DNA from: Ptiloglossa arizonensis
Taxonomy: Eukaryota > Arthropoda > Insecta > Hymenoptera > Colletidae
Assembly: GCF_051014685.1 (NCBI RefSeq)
Contig: NW_027478863.1
Coordinates: 1 to 64,000, forward strand
Direction: 5' to 3'
Length of the DNA stretch: 64,000 bases
Shown: piece by piece, positions 1 through 12,460 of the stretch
Layout: every line of letters starts with the position of its first letter
Position numbering within the stretch: the stretch's first letter is position 1
Program-made: the position numbers and the translations under genes
Notes under the pieces: generated by a model
Told to the model about the DNA's origin: nothing
What the model saw: the letters and a program-made list of their open reading frames with translations, nothing else
Databases searched by the model: none

Positions 1-77
1 TAACGTATAACGTATAACGTATAACGTATAACGTATAACGTATAACGTATAACGTATAACGTATAACGTATAACGTA
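1..77 (+). repeat. Consensus run, tail of a preceding family A copy
   Basis: Eleven unmodified heptamers lead into the L module at 78. The equivalent stretch before the L modules at 3963, 8807 and 12461 is also a consensus run, so this is the 3' end of a further family A copy cut by the window edge. Confidence 0.85.
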
Positions 78-189
78 TAACTTGTAACGAAAAACGTATA
101 ACGAATAACGTAAAACGTATGACGCATTACATGCTACGTATAACGTATAACGTTCAACGTATAACCTATGACGTATAACGTATAACTTG
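78..189 (+). repeat. Module L, first of 13 copies (16 heptamers, 112 bp)
   Basis: The most distinctive landmark in the window. Relative to consensus: unit 1 G5T+A7G, unit 2 T6A, unit 3 T1A, unit 4 T6A, unit 6 T1A, unit 7 A2G+T6C, unit 8 A2T+G5A+A7G, unit 9 T1C+A2T, unit 11 A7T, unit 12 T1C, unit 13 G5C, unit 14 A2G, unit 16 G5T+A7G. Units 7-9 carry the only ACATGCTACG stretches in the window. Copies start at 78, 3963, 8807, 12461, 34035, 36247, 38655, 39733, 41070, 44269, 45970, 46383 and 46824. Variants: unit 2 has G5A+T6A at 36247, 39733 and 41070; the copy at 44269 has a similarly altered pair earlier in the module; the copy at 41070 lacks units 13-14. All copies are in the same orientation and register. 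No function can be read from it. Confidence 0.95.
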
Positions 190-728
190 TAACGTATAAC
201 GTATAACGTATAACGTATAACCTATAACGTATAACGTATAACGTATAACGTATAACGTATAAAGTATAACGTATAACGTATAACGTACAACTTATAACGT
301 ATAACGTACAACGTATAACGTATAACGTACAACGTATTACGTACAACGTATAACGTATAACGTATAACGAATATCGTACAACGTATAACGCATAACGTAT
401 AACGTATAACGCATAACGTATAACGTATAACGTATAACGTATAACGTATAACGTATGACATGTAATGTATAACGTATAACGTATAATGTATAACGTATAA
501 CGTATAACCTATAACGTATAACGTATAACGTATAACGTATAACGTATAACGTATAACGTATAACGTATAACGTATAACATGTAATGTATAACGTATAACG
601 TATAACGTATAACGTATAACGTATAACGTATAACGTATAACGTATAACGTATAACGTATGACATGTAATGTATAACGTATAACGTATAATGTATAACGTA
701 TAACGTATAACGTATAACGTATAACGTA

Positions 729-889
729 TAACGTGTAACGAAGTACGTATAACGAATAACGTATAACGTATATCGTATAACGTACAACTTATAACGTATA
801 ACGTACAACGTATAACGTATAACGTACAACGTATTACGTACAACGTATAACGTATAACGTATAACGAATATCGTACAACGTATAACGCA
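729..889 (+). repeat. Module M2, representative copy (23 heptamers, 161 bp)
   Basis: The commonest composite module, shared by all repeat families. Substitutions by unit: 1 A7G, 2 T6A, 3 T1G+A2T, 4 T6A, 7 A3T, 9 T1C+G5T, 12 T1C, 15 T1C, 16 A2T, 17 T1C, 20 T6A, 21 A3T, 22 T1C, 23 T6C. Unit 3 and unit 16 create TACGTA palindromes. By eye there are more than 60 full or partial copies, densest from 47 to 64 kb. I saw none from about 13.9 to 17.1 kb, 32.4 to 37.3 kb, 37.5 to 43.3 kb or 43.9 to 47.4 kb. Truncated copies stop after unit 3 (near 3778, 8630 and 12287). A frequent G/E-family variant has unit 22 back to consensus. Its persistence across families suggests that it predates them. Confidence 0.9.
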
Positions 890-1267
890 TAACGTATAAC
901 GTATAACGTATAACGTATAACGCATAACGTACAACGTATAACGTATAACGCATAACGTATAACGTATAACGTATAACGTATAACGTATAACGTATAACGT
1001 ATAACGTATAACGTATAACGCATAACGTATAACGTATAACGTATAACCTATGACGTATAACGTATAACGTATAACGCATAGCGTACAACGTATAACGTAT
1101 CACGTATAACGTATTACGAATAACGTATAACGTATGACGTATAACGTATAACGTACAACGTATAACGTATCACGTTTAACGTATTACGAATAACGTATAA
1201 CGTATAACGTATAACGTATAACGTATAACGTATAACGTATAACGTATAACGTATAACGTATAACGTA

Positions 1268-1316
1268 TAATGTATAACGTATAACATGTAACGTGTAGCG
1301 TATAACGTACAACGTA
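1268..1316 (+). repeat. Module M3, representative copy (7 heptamers, 49 bp)
   Basis: Unit 1 C4T, unit 3 G5A+A7G, unit 4 A7G, unit 5 A3G, unit 7 T1C. It contains an ACATGTAACGTG stretch absent from the consensus. Copies start at 1268, 5153, 6112, 9997, 13637, 28827, 30213, 60495 and 61237 among about two dozen in all. At about 61475 unit 1 has the consensus base. It is usually followed, after 5-10 units, by an A3C unit (TACCGTA) and a G5T+T6A unit. Present in families A, E and G. Confidence 0.85.
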
Positions 1317-1729
1317 TAACGTATAACGTATAACGTATAACGTATAACGTATATCGTATAACGTATAACGTATAACGTATAACATGTAACGTACAACGTA
1401 TAACGTATACCGTATAACGTATAACTAATAACGTATAACTTATAACGCATAACGTATAACGTATAACGTATAACGTATAACGTATAACGTACAACTTATA
1501 ACGTATAACGTACAACGTATAACGTATAACGTACAACGTATTACGTACAACGTATAACGTATAACGTATAACGAATATCGTACAACGTATAACGCATAAC
1601 GTATAACGTATAACGCATAACGTATAACGTATAACGTATAACGTATAACGTATAACGTATAACGTATAACGTATAACGTATAACGTATAACGTATAACGT
1701 ATAACGTATAACGTATAACGTATAACGTA

Positions 1730-1792
1730 TAAAGTATAACGTATAACGCATATCGTATAACGTATAACATATAACGAATAACGTAAAACGCA
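1730..1792 (+). repeat. Module M5, first of 16 copies (9 heptamers, 63 bp)
   Basis: Unit 1 C4A, unit 3 T6C, unit 4 A3T, unit 6 G5A, unit 7 T6A, unit 9 T1A+T6C. Unit 6 starts at 1765, 5650, 6616, 10494, 24515, 27259, 29961, 31613, 49218, 50982, 53852, 55140, 58045, 59333, 60236 and 62742. All are in the same 7-bp register. The copies at 55140 and 59333 lack the unit 1 change, the copy at 24515 has an extra G5A in unit 9, and the copy at 49218 has an extra T1C in unit 8. M5 often sits at the junction between blocks of different families (24.5, 27.2 and 31.6 kb). Confidence 0.92.
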
Positions 1793-2527
1793 TAACGTAT
1801 AACGTATAACGTATAACGTATAACGTATAACGTATAACGTATAACGTATAACGTATAACGTATAACGTATGACGTATAACGTATAACGTATAACGTATAA
1901 CGTATAACGTATAACGTATAACCTATGACGTATAACGTATAACGTATAAAGTATAACGTATAACGTATAACGTATAACGTATAACGTACAACGTATATCG
2001 AATATCGTAAAACGTATAACGTATAACGTATAACGTATAACGTGTAACGAAGTACGTATAACGAATAACGTATAACGTATATCGTATAACGTACATCTTA
2101 TAACGTATAACGTACAACGTATAACGTATAACTTATAACGTGTAACGTACAACGTATAACGTATAACGTATAACGTATAACGTATAACGTATGACATGTA
2201 ATGTATAACGTATAACGTATAATGTATAACGTATAACGTATAACGTATAACGTATAACGTATAACGTGTAACGAAGTACGTATAACGAATAACGTATAAC
2301 GTATATCGTATAACGTACAACTTATAACATATAACGTACAACGTATAACGTATAACGTACAACGTATTACGTACAACGTATAACGTATAACGTATAACGA
2401 ATATCGTACAACGTATAACGCATAACGTATAACGTATAACGTATAACGTATAACGCATAACGTATAACGTATAACGTATAACGTATAACGTATAACGTAT
2501 AACGCATAACGTATAACGTATAACGTA

Positions 2528-2940
2528 TAACCTATGACGTATAACGTATAACGTATAACGTATAACGTATAACGTATAACGTATAACGTATAACGTATAA
2601 CGTATAACGTATAACGTATAACGTATAACGTATAACGTATAACGTATAACGTATAACGTATAACGTATAACGTATAACGTATAACGTATAACGTATAACG
2701 TATAACGTATAACCTATGACGTATAACGTATAACGTATAACGTATAACGTATAACGTATAACGTATAACGTATAACGTATAACGTATAACGTATAACGTA
2801 TAACGTATAACGTATAACGTATAACGTATAACGTATAACGTATAACGTATAACGTATAACGTATAACGTATAACGTATAACGTATAACGTATAACGTATA
2901 ACGTATAACGTATAACGTATAACGTATAACGTATAACGTA
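2528..2940 (+). repeat. Doubled spacer block inside copy A (26 + 33 heptamers)
   Basis: A G5C unit followed by an A2G unit occurs at 2528 and again at 2710, 26 units apart. The second is followed by 31 unbroken consensus heptamers (2724-2940). Copy B has the same pair at 7379 and 7561. Copy C has only one, at 11257, so it either lost 26 units or never gained them. This accounts for most of the length difference of copy C. Confidence 0.85.
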
Positions 2941-4799
2941 TGACATGTAATGTATAACGTATAACGTATAATGTATAACGTATAACGTATAACGTATAAC
3001 GTATAACGTATAACGTGTAACGAAGTACGTATAACGAATAACGTATAACCTATATCGTATAACGTACAACTTATAACGTATAACGTACAACGTATAACGT
3101 ATAACGTACAACGTATTACGTACAACGTATAACGTATAACGTATAACGAATATCGTACAACGTATAACGCATAACGTATAACGTATAACGTATAACGTAT
3201 AACGTATAACGTATAACGTATAACGTATAACGTATAACGTATAGCGTATAACGTATAACGTATAACGTATAACGTATAACGTATAACGTATAACGTATAA
3301 CGTATAACGTATAACGTATAACGTATAACGTATAACGTATAACGTATATCGTATAACGTATAACGTATAACGAATAACGTAAAACGTATAACGCATAATG
3401 TATAACGTATAACGTATAACGTTCAACGTATAACCTATGACGTATAACGTATAACTTGTAACGTATAACGTATAACGTATAACGTATAACCTATAACGTA
3501 TAACGTATAACGTATAACGTATAACGTATAACGTATAAAGTATAACGTATAACGTATAACGTATACCGTATAACGTATAACGTATAACGTATAACGTATA
3601 ACGTATAACATGTAATGTATAACGTATAACGTATAACGTATAACGTATAACGTATAACGTATAACGTATAACGTATAACGTATAACGTATAACGTATGAC
3701 ATGTAATGTATAACGTGTAACGTATAATGTATAACGTATAACGTATAACGTATAACGTATAACGTATAACGTGTAACGAAGTACGTATAACGTATAACGT
3801 ATAACGTATAACCTATGACGTATAACGTATAACGTATAACGTATAACGTATAACGAATAACGTATAACGTATAACGTATAACGTATAACGTATAACGTAT
3901 AACGTATAACGTATAACGTATAACGTATAACGTATAACGTATAACGTATAACGTATAACGTATAACTTGTAACGAAAAACGTATAACGAATAACGTAAAA
4001 CGTATGACGCATTACATGCTACGTATAACGTATAACGTTCAACGTATAACCTATGACGTATAACGTATAACTTGTAACGTATAACGTATAACGTATAACG
4101 TATAACCTATAACGTATAACGTATAACGTATAACGTATAACGTATAAAGTATAACGTATAACGTATAACGTACAACTTATAACGTATAACGTACAACGTA
4201 TAACGTATAACGTACAACGTATTACGTACAACGTATAACGTATAACGTATAACGAATATCGTACAACGTATAACGCATAACGTATAACGTATAACGCATA
4301 ACGTATAACGTATAACGTATAACGTATAACGTATAACGTATGACATGTAATGTATAACGTATAACGTATAATGTATAACGTATAACGTATAACCTATAAC
4401 GTATAACGTATAACGTATAACGTATAACGTATAACGTATAACGTATAACGTATAACGTATAACATGTAATGTATAACGTATAACGTATAACGTATAACGT
4501 ATAACGTATAACGTATAACGTATAACGTATAACGTATAACGTATGACATGTAATGTATAACGTATAACGTATAATGTATAACGTATAACGTATAACGTAT
4601 AACGTATAACGTATAACGTGTAACGAAGTACGTATAACGAATAACGTATAACGTATATCGTATAACGTACAACTTATAACGTATAACGTACAACGTATAA
4701 CGTATAACGTACAACGTATTACGTACAACGTATAACGTATAACGTATAACGAATATCGTACAACGTATAACGCATAACGTATAACGTATAACGTATAAC

Positions 4800-5758
4800 G
4801 TATAACGCATAACGTACAACGTATAACGTATAACGCATAACGTATAACGTATAACGTATAACGTATAACGTATAACGTATAACGTATAACGTATAACGTA
4901 TAACGTATAACGTATAACGTATAACGTATAACCTATGACGTATAACGTATAACGTATAACGCATAGCGTACAACGTATAACGTATCACGTATAACGTATT
5001 ACGAATAACGTATAACGTATGACGTATAACGTATAACGTACAACGTATAACGTATCACGTTTAACGTATTACGAATAACGTATAACGTATAACGTATAAC
5101 GTATAACGTATAACGTATAACGTATAACGTATAACGTATAACGTATAACGTATAATGTATAACGTATAACATGTAACGTGTAGCGTATAACGTACAACGT
5201 ATAACGTATAACGTATAACGTATAACGTATAACGTATATCGTATAACGTATAACGTATAACGTATAACATGTAACGTACAACGTATAACGTATACCGTAT
5301 AACGTATAACTAATAACGTATAACTTATAACGCATAACGTATAACGTATAACGTATAACGTATAACGTATAACGTACAACTTATAACGTATAACGTACAA
5401 CGTATAACGTATAACGTACAACGTATTACGTACAACGTATAACGTATAACGTATAACGAATATCGTACAACGTATAACGCATAACGTATAACGTATAACG
5501 CATAACGTATAACGTATAACGTATAACGTATAACGTATAACGTATAACGTATAACGTATAACGTATAACGTATAACGTATAACGTATAACGTATAACGTA
5601 TAACGTATAACGTATAAAGTATAACGTATAACGCATATCGTATAACGTATAACATATAACGAATAACGTAAAACGCATAACGTATAACGTATAACGTATA
5701 ACGTATAACGTATAACGTATAACGTATAACGTATAACGTATAACGTATAACGTATAAC
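4800..5758 (+). repeat. Internal tandem duplication in copy B, first copy (about 959 bp)
   Basis: Landmarks here recur 959 bp (137 heptamers) downstream: the T6C unit ending at 4807 recurs at 5766, the T6C+A3G pair at 4961 recurs at 5920, and M3 at 5153 recurs at 6112. The left breakpoint lies between about 4778 and 4807, because a T6C unit at 4772 has no counterpart at 5731. Confidence 0.87.
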
Positions 5759-6724
5759 GTATAACGCATAACGTACAACGTATAACGTATAACGCATAAC
5801 GTATAACGTATAACGTATAACGTATAACGTATAACGTATAACGTATAACGTATAACGTATAACGCATAACGTATAACGTATAACGTATAACCTATGACGT
5901 ATAACGTATAACGTATAACGCATAGCGTACAACGTATAACGTATCACGTATAACGTATTACGAATAACGTATAACGTATGACGTATAACGTATAACGTAC
6001 AACGTATAACGTATCACGTTTAACGTATTACGAATAACGTATAACGTATAACGTATAACGTATAACGTATAACGTATAACGTATAACGTATAACGTATAA
6101 CGTATAACGTATAATGTATAACGTATAACATGTAACGTGTAGCGTATAACGTACAACGTATAACGTATAACGTATAACGTATAACGTATAACGTATATCG
6201 TATAACGTATAACGTATAACGTATAACATGTAACGTACAACGTATAACGTATACCGTATAACGTATAACTAATAACGTATAACTTATAACGCATAACGTA
6301 TAACGTATAACGTATAACGTATAACGTATAACGTACAACTTATAACGTATAACGTACAACGTATAACGTATAACGTACAACGTATTACGTACAACGTATA
6401 ACGTATAACGTATAACGAATATCGTACAACGTATAACGCATAACGTATAACGTATAACGCATAACGTATAACGTATAACGTATAACGTATAACGTATAAC
6501 GTATAACGTATAACGTATAACGTATAACGTATAACGTATAACGTATAACGTATAACGTATAACGTATAACGTATAACGTATAAAGTATAACGTATAACGC
6601 ATATCGTATAACGTATAACATATAACGAATAACGTAAAACGCATAACGTATAACGTATAACGTATAACGTATAACGTATAACGTATAACGTATAACGTAT
6701 AACGTATAACGTATAACGTATGAC
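5759..6724 (+). repeat. Internal tandem duplication in copy B, second copy (about 966 bp)
   Basis: Second copy of the preceding segment. It carries M3 at 6112 and M5 (unit 6 at 6616). Between M3 and M5 it is one heptamer longer than the first copy (offset rises from 959 to 966) within a long consensus run at about 6440-6590. Copies A and C have this segment once. Confidence 0.87.
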
Positions 6725-8806
6725 GTATAACGTATAACGTATAACGTATAACGTATAACGTATAACGTATAACCTATGACGTATAACGTATAACGTATAA
6801 AGTATAACGTATAACGTATAACGTATAACGTATAACGTACAACGTATATCGAATATCGTAAAACGTATAACGTATAACGTATAACGTATAACGTGTAACG
6901 AAGTACGTATAACGAATAACGTATAACGTATATCGTATAACGTACATCTTATAACGTATAACGTACAACGTATAACGTATAACTTATAACGTGTAACGTA
7001 CAACGTATAACGTATAACGTATAACGTATAACGTATAACGTATGACATGTAATGTATAACGTATAACGTATAATGTATAACGTATAACGTATAACGTATA
7101 ACGTATAACGTATAACGTGTAACGAAGTACGTATAACGAATAACGTATAACGTATATCGTATAACGTACAACTTATAACATATAACGTACAACGTATAAC
7201 GTATAACGTACAACGTATTACGTACAACGTATAACGTATAACGTATAACGAATATCGTACAACGTATAACGCATAACGTATAACGTATAACGTATAACGT
7301 ATAACGCATAACGTATAACGTATAACGTATAACGTATAACGTATAACGTATAACGCATAACGTATAACGTATAACGTATAACCTATGACGTATAACGTAT
7401 AACGTATAACGTATAACGTATAACGTATAACGTATAACGTATAACGTATAACGTATAACGTATAACGTATAACGTATAACGTATAACGTATAACGTATAA
7501 CGTATAACGTATAACGTATAACGTATAACGTATAACGTATAACGTATAACGTATAACGTATAACCTATGACGTATAACGTATAACGTATAACGTATAACG
7601 TATAACGTATAACGTATAACGTATAACGTATAACGTATAACGTATAACGTATAACGTATAACGTATAACGTATAACGTATAACGTATAACGTATAACGTA
7701 TAACGTATAACGTATAACGTATAACGTATAACGTATAACGTATAACGTATAACGTATAACGTATAACGTATAACGTATAACGTATGACATGTAATGTATA
7801 ACGTATAACGTATAATGTATAACGTATAACGTATAACGTATAACGTATAACGTATAACGTGTAACGAAGTACGTATAACGAATAACGTATAACCTATATC
7901 GTATAACGTACAACTTATAACGTATAACGTACAACGTATAACGTATAACGTACAACGTATTACGTACAACGTATAACGTATAACGTATAACGAATATCGT
8001 ACAACGTATAACGCATAACGTATAACGTATAACGTATAACGTATAACGTATAACGTATAACGTATAACGTATAACGTATAACGTATAGCGTATAACGTAT
8101 AACGTATAACGTATAACGTATAACGTATAACGTATAACGTATAACGTATAACGTATAACGTATAACGTATAACGTATAACGTATAACGTATATCGTATAA
8201 CGTATAACGTATAACGAATAACGTAAAACGTATAACGCATAATGTATAACGTATAACGTATAACGTTCAACGTATAACCTATGACGTATAACGTATAACT
8301 TGTAACGTATAACGTATAACGTATAACGTATAACCTATAACGTATAACGTATAACGTATAACGTATAACGTATAACGTATAAAGTATAACGTATAACGTA
8401 TAACGTATACCGTATAACGTATAACGTATAACGTATAACGTATAACGTATAACATGTAATGTATAACGTATAACGTATAACGTATAACGTATAACGTATA
8501 ACGTATAACGTATAACGTATAACGTATAACGTATAACGTATGACATGTAATGTATAACGTATAACGTATAATGTATAACGTATAACGTATAACGTATAAC
8601 GTATAACGTATAACGTGTAACGAAGTACGTATAACGTATAACGTATAACGTATAACCTATGACGTATAACGTATAACGTATAACGTATAACGTATAACGA
8701 ATAACGTATAACGTATAACGTATAACGTATAACGTATAACGTATAACGTATAACGTATAACGTATAACGTATAACGTATAACGTATAACGTATAACGTAT
8801 AACGTA

Positions 8807-11800
8807 TAACTTGTAACGAAAAACGTATAACGAATAACGTAAAACGTATGACGCATTACATGCTACGTATAACGTATAACGTTCAACGTATAACCTATGA
8901 CGTATAACGTATAACTTGTAACGTATAACGTATAACGTATAACGTATAACCTATAACGTATAACGTATAACGTATAACGTATAACGTATAAAGTATAACG
9001 TATAACGTATAACGTACAACTTATAACGTATAACGTACAACGTATAACGTATAACGTACAACGTATTACGTACAACGTATAACGTATAACGTATAACGAA
9101 TATCGTACAACGTATAACGCATAACGTATAACGTATAACGCATAACGTATAACGTATAACGTATAACGTATAACGTATAACGTATGACATGTAATGTATA
9201 ACGTATAACGTATAATGTATAACGTATAACGTATAACCTATAACGTATAACGTATAACGTATAACGTATAACGTATAACGTATAACGTATAACGTATAAC
9301 GTATAACATGTAATGTATAACGTATAACGTATAACGTATAACGTATAACGTATAACGTATAACGTATAACGTATAACGTATAACGTATGACATGTAATGT
9401 ATAACGTATAACGTATAATGTATAACGTATAACGTATAACGTATAACGTATAACGTATAACGTGTAACGAAGTACGTATAACGAATAACGTATAACGTAT
9501 ATCGTATAACGTACAACTTATAACGTATAACGTACAACGTATAACGTATAACGTACAACGTATTACGTACAACGTATAACGTATAACGTATAACGAATAT
9601 CGTACAACGTATAACGCATAACGTATAACGTATAACGTATAACGTATAACGCATAACGTACAACGTATAACGTATAACGCATAACGTATAACGTATAACG
9701 TATAACGTATAACGTATAACGTATAACGTATAACGTATAACGTATAACGTATAACGTATAACGTATAACGTATAACCTATGACGTATAACGTATAACGTA
9801 TAACGCATAGCGTACAACGTATAACGTATCACGTATAACGTATTACGAATAACGTATAACGTATGACGTATAACGTATAACGTACAACGTATAACGTATC
9901 ACGTTTAACGTATTACGAATAACGTATAACGTATAACGTATAACGTATAACGTATAACGTATAACGTATAACGTATAACGTATAACGTATAACGTATAAT
10001 GTATAACGTATAACATGTAACGTGTAGCGTATAACGTACAACGTATAACGTATAACGTATAACGTATAACGTATAACGTATATCGTATAACGTATAACGT
10101 ATAACGTATAACATGTAACGTACAACGTATAACGTATACCGTATAACGTATAACTAATAACGTATAACTTATAACGCATAACGTATAACGTATAACGTAT
10201 AACGTATAACGTATAACGTACAACTTATAACGTATAACGTACAACGTATAACGTATAACGTACAACGTATTACGTACAACGTATAACGTATAACGTATAA
10301 CGAATATCGTACAACGTATAACGCATAACGTATAACGTATAACGCATAACGTATAACGTATAACGTATAACGTATAACGTATAACGTATAACGTATAACG
10401 TATAACGTATAACGTATAACGTATAACGTATAACGTATAACGTATAACGTATAACGTATAAAGTATAACGTATAACGCATATCGTATAACGTATAACATA
10501 TAACGAATAACGTAAAACGCATAACGTATAACGTATAACGTATAACGTATAACGTATAACGTATAACGTATAACGTATAACGTATAACGTATAACGTATG
10601 ACGTATAACGTATAACGTATAACGTATAACGTATAACGTATAACGTATAACCTATGACGTATAACGTATAACGTATAAAGTATAACGTATAACGTATAAC
10701 GTATAACGTATAACGTACAACGTATATCGAATATCGTAAAACGTATAACGTATAACGTATAACGTATAACGTGTAACGAAGTACGTATAACGAATAACGT
10801 ATAACGTATATCGTATAACGTACATCTTATAACGTATAACGTACAACGTATAACGTATAACTTATAACGTGTAACGTACAACGTATAACGTATAACGTAT
10901 AACGTATAACGTATAACGTATGACATGTAATGTATAACGTATAACGTATAATGTATAACGTATAACGTATAACGTATAACGTATAACGTATAACGTGTAA
11001 CGAAGTACGTATAACGAATAACGTATAACGTATATCGTATAACGTACAACTTATAACATATAACGTACAACGTATAACGTATAACGTACAACGTATTACG
11101 TACAACGTATAACGTATAACGTATAACGAATATCGTACAACGTATAACGCATAACGTATAACGTATAACGTATAACGTATAACGCATAACGTATAACGTA
11201 TAACGTATAACGTATAACGTATAACGTATAACGCATAACGTATAACGTATAACGTATAACCTATGACGTATAACGTATAACGTATAACGTATAACGTATA
11301 ACGTATAACGTATAACGTATAACGTATAACGTATAACGTATAACGTATAACGTATAACGTATAACGTATAACGTATAACGTATAACGTATAACGTATAAC
11401 GTATAACGTATAACGTATAACGTATAACGTATAACGTATAACGTATAACGTATAACGTATAACGTATAACGTATAACGTATAACGTATGACATGTAATGT
11501 ATAACGTATAACGTATAATGTATAACGTATAACGTATAACGTATAACGTATAACGTATAACGTGTAACGAAGTACGTATAACGAATAACGTATAACCTAT
11601 ATCGTATAACGTACAACTTATAACGTATAACGTACAACGTATAACGTATAACGTACAACGTATTACGTACAACGTATAACGTATAACGTATAACGAATAT
11701 CGTACAACGTATAACGCATAACGTATAACGTATAACGTATAACGTATAACGTATAACGTATAACGTATAACGTATAACGTATAACGTATAGCGTATAACG

Positions 11801-12460
11801 TATAACGTATAACGTATAACGTATAACGTATAACGTATATCGTATAACGTATAACGTATAACGAATAACGTAAAACGTATAACGCATAATGTATAACGTA
11901 TAACGTATAACGTTCAACGTATAACCTATGACGTATAACGTATAACTTGTAACGTATAACGTATAACGTATAACGTATAACCTATAACGTATAACGTATA
12001 ACGTATAACGTATAACGTATAACGTATAAAGTATAACGTATAACGTATAACGTATACCGTATAACGTATAACGTATAACGTATAACGTATAACGTATAAC
12101 GTATAACATGTAATGTATAACGTATAACGTATAACGTATAACGTATAACGTATAACGTATAACGTATAACGTATAACGTATAACGTATAACGTATGACAT
12201 GTAATGTATAACGTATAACGTATAATGTATAACGTATAACGTATAACGTATAACGTATAACGTATAACGTGTAACGAAGTACGTATAACGTATAACGTAT
12301 AACGTATAACCTATGACGTATAACGTATAACGTATAACGTATAACGTATAACGAATAACGTATAACGTATAACGTATAACGTATAACGTATAACGTATAA
12401 CGTATAACGTATAACGTATAACGTATAACGTATAACGTATAACGTATAACGTATAACGTA
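8807..12460 (+). repeat. Higher-order repeat family A, copy C (3654 bp, 522 heptamers)
   Basis: Bounded by L modules at 8807 and 12461. It matches copy B at an offset of 4844 through M5 (unit 6 at 10494), without B's internal duplication. It is shorter than copy A by 33 heptamers: about 26 from the missing spacer doubling near 11257, 8 between the A3G unit at 11789 and the A3T unit at 11838 (15 units apart in A, 7 here), with single-unit changes elsewhere. All changes are in whole heptamers. Confidence 0.9.

Larger units (their letters stand above)
78..3962 (+). repeat. Higher-order repeat family A, copy A (3885 bp, 555 heptamers)
   Basis: Runs from the L module at 78 to the next at 3963. 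Order of landmarks: L (78), M2 (729), a T6C+A3G pair at about 1076, M3 (1268), M5 (1730), a 3-unit A3T/T6A cluster near 1990, further M2 copies near 2040, 2270 and 3010, a G5C/A2G pair at 2528 repeated at 2710, an A3G unit at 3242 and an A3T unit at 3347. Every landmark recurs at +3885 in copy B up to the internal duplication there. Differences from B are isolated substitutions, such as an A7G unit near 3715 and a T6C unit at 1020 that B lacks, plus whole-unit length changes. Confidence 0.9.
3963..8806 (+). repeat. Higher-order repeat family A, copy B (4844 bp, 692 heptamers)
   Basis: Bounded by L modules at 3963 and 8807. It follows copy A at an offset of 3885 to about 5.76 kb, then contains an extra tandem copy of about 960 bp, after which the offset to copy A is 4851 and later 4844. 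Thus 4844 = 3885 + 959. M2, M3, M5 and the doubled spacer all recur in the order seen in copy A. Confidence 0.9.

Noticed and set aside
78..189. Module L as an inserted mobile element or a CENP-B-like box
   Set aside because: L consists of substituted heptamers in perfect register, with no terminal repeats, target duplication or reading frame. I see no match to the CENP-B box pattern.
827..847. TACGTA and neighbouring palindromes in M2 as hairpin or operator sites
   Set aside because: The symmetric core is only six to eight bases and arises from one or two substitutions in the unit. It is too short to support a structural or binding claim.
2098..3702. Minus-strand open frame of 534 codons, the longest of about 190 similar frames
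   Set aside because: The translation is the 7-residue repeat forced by the 7-bp DNA unit. Overlapping frames encode the same peptide, starts and stops are created only by scattered substitutions, and there is no codon bias, signal or domain. It is not a gene.
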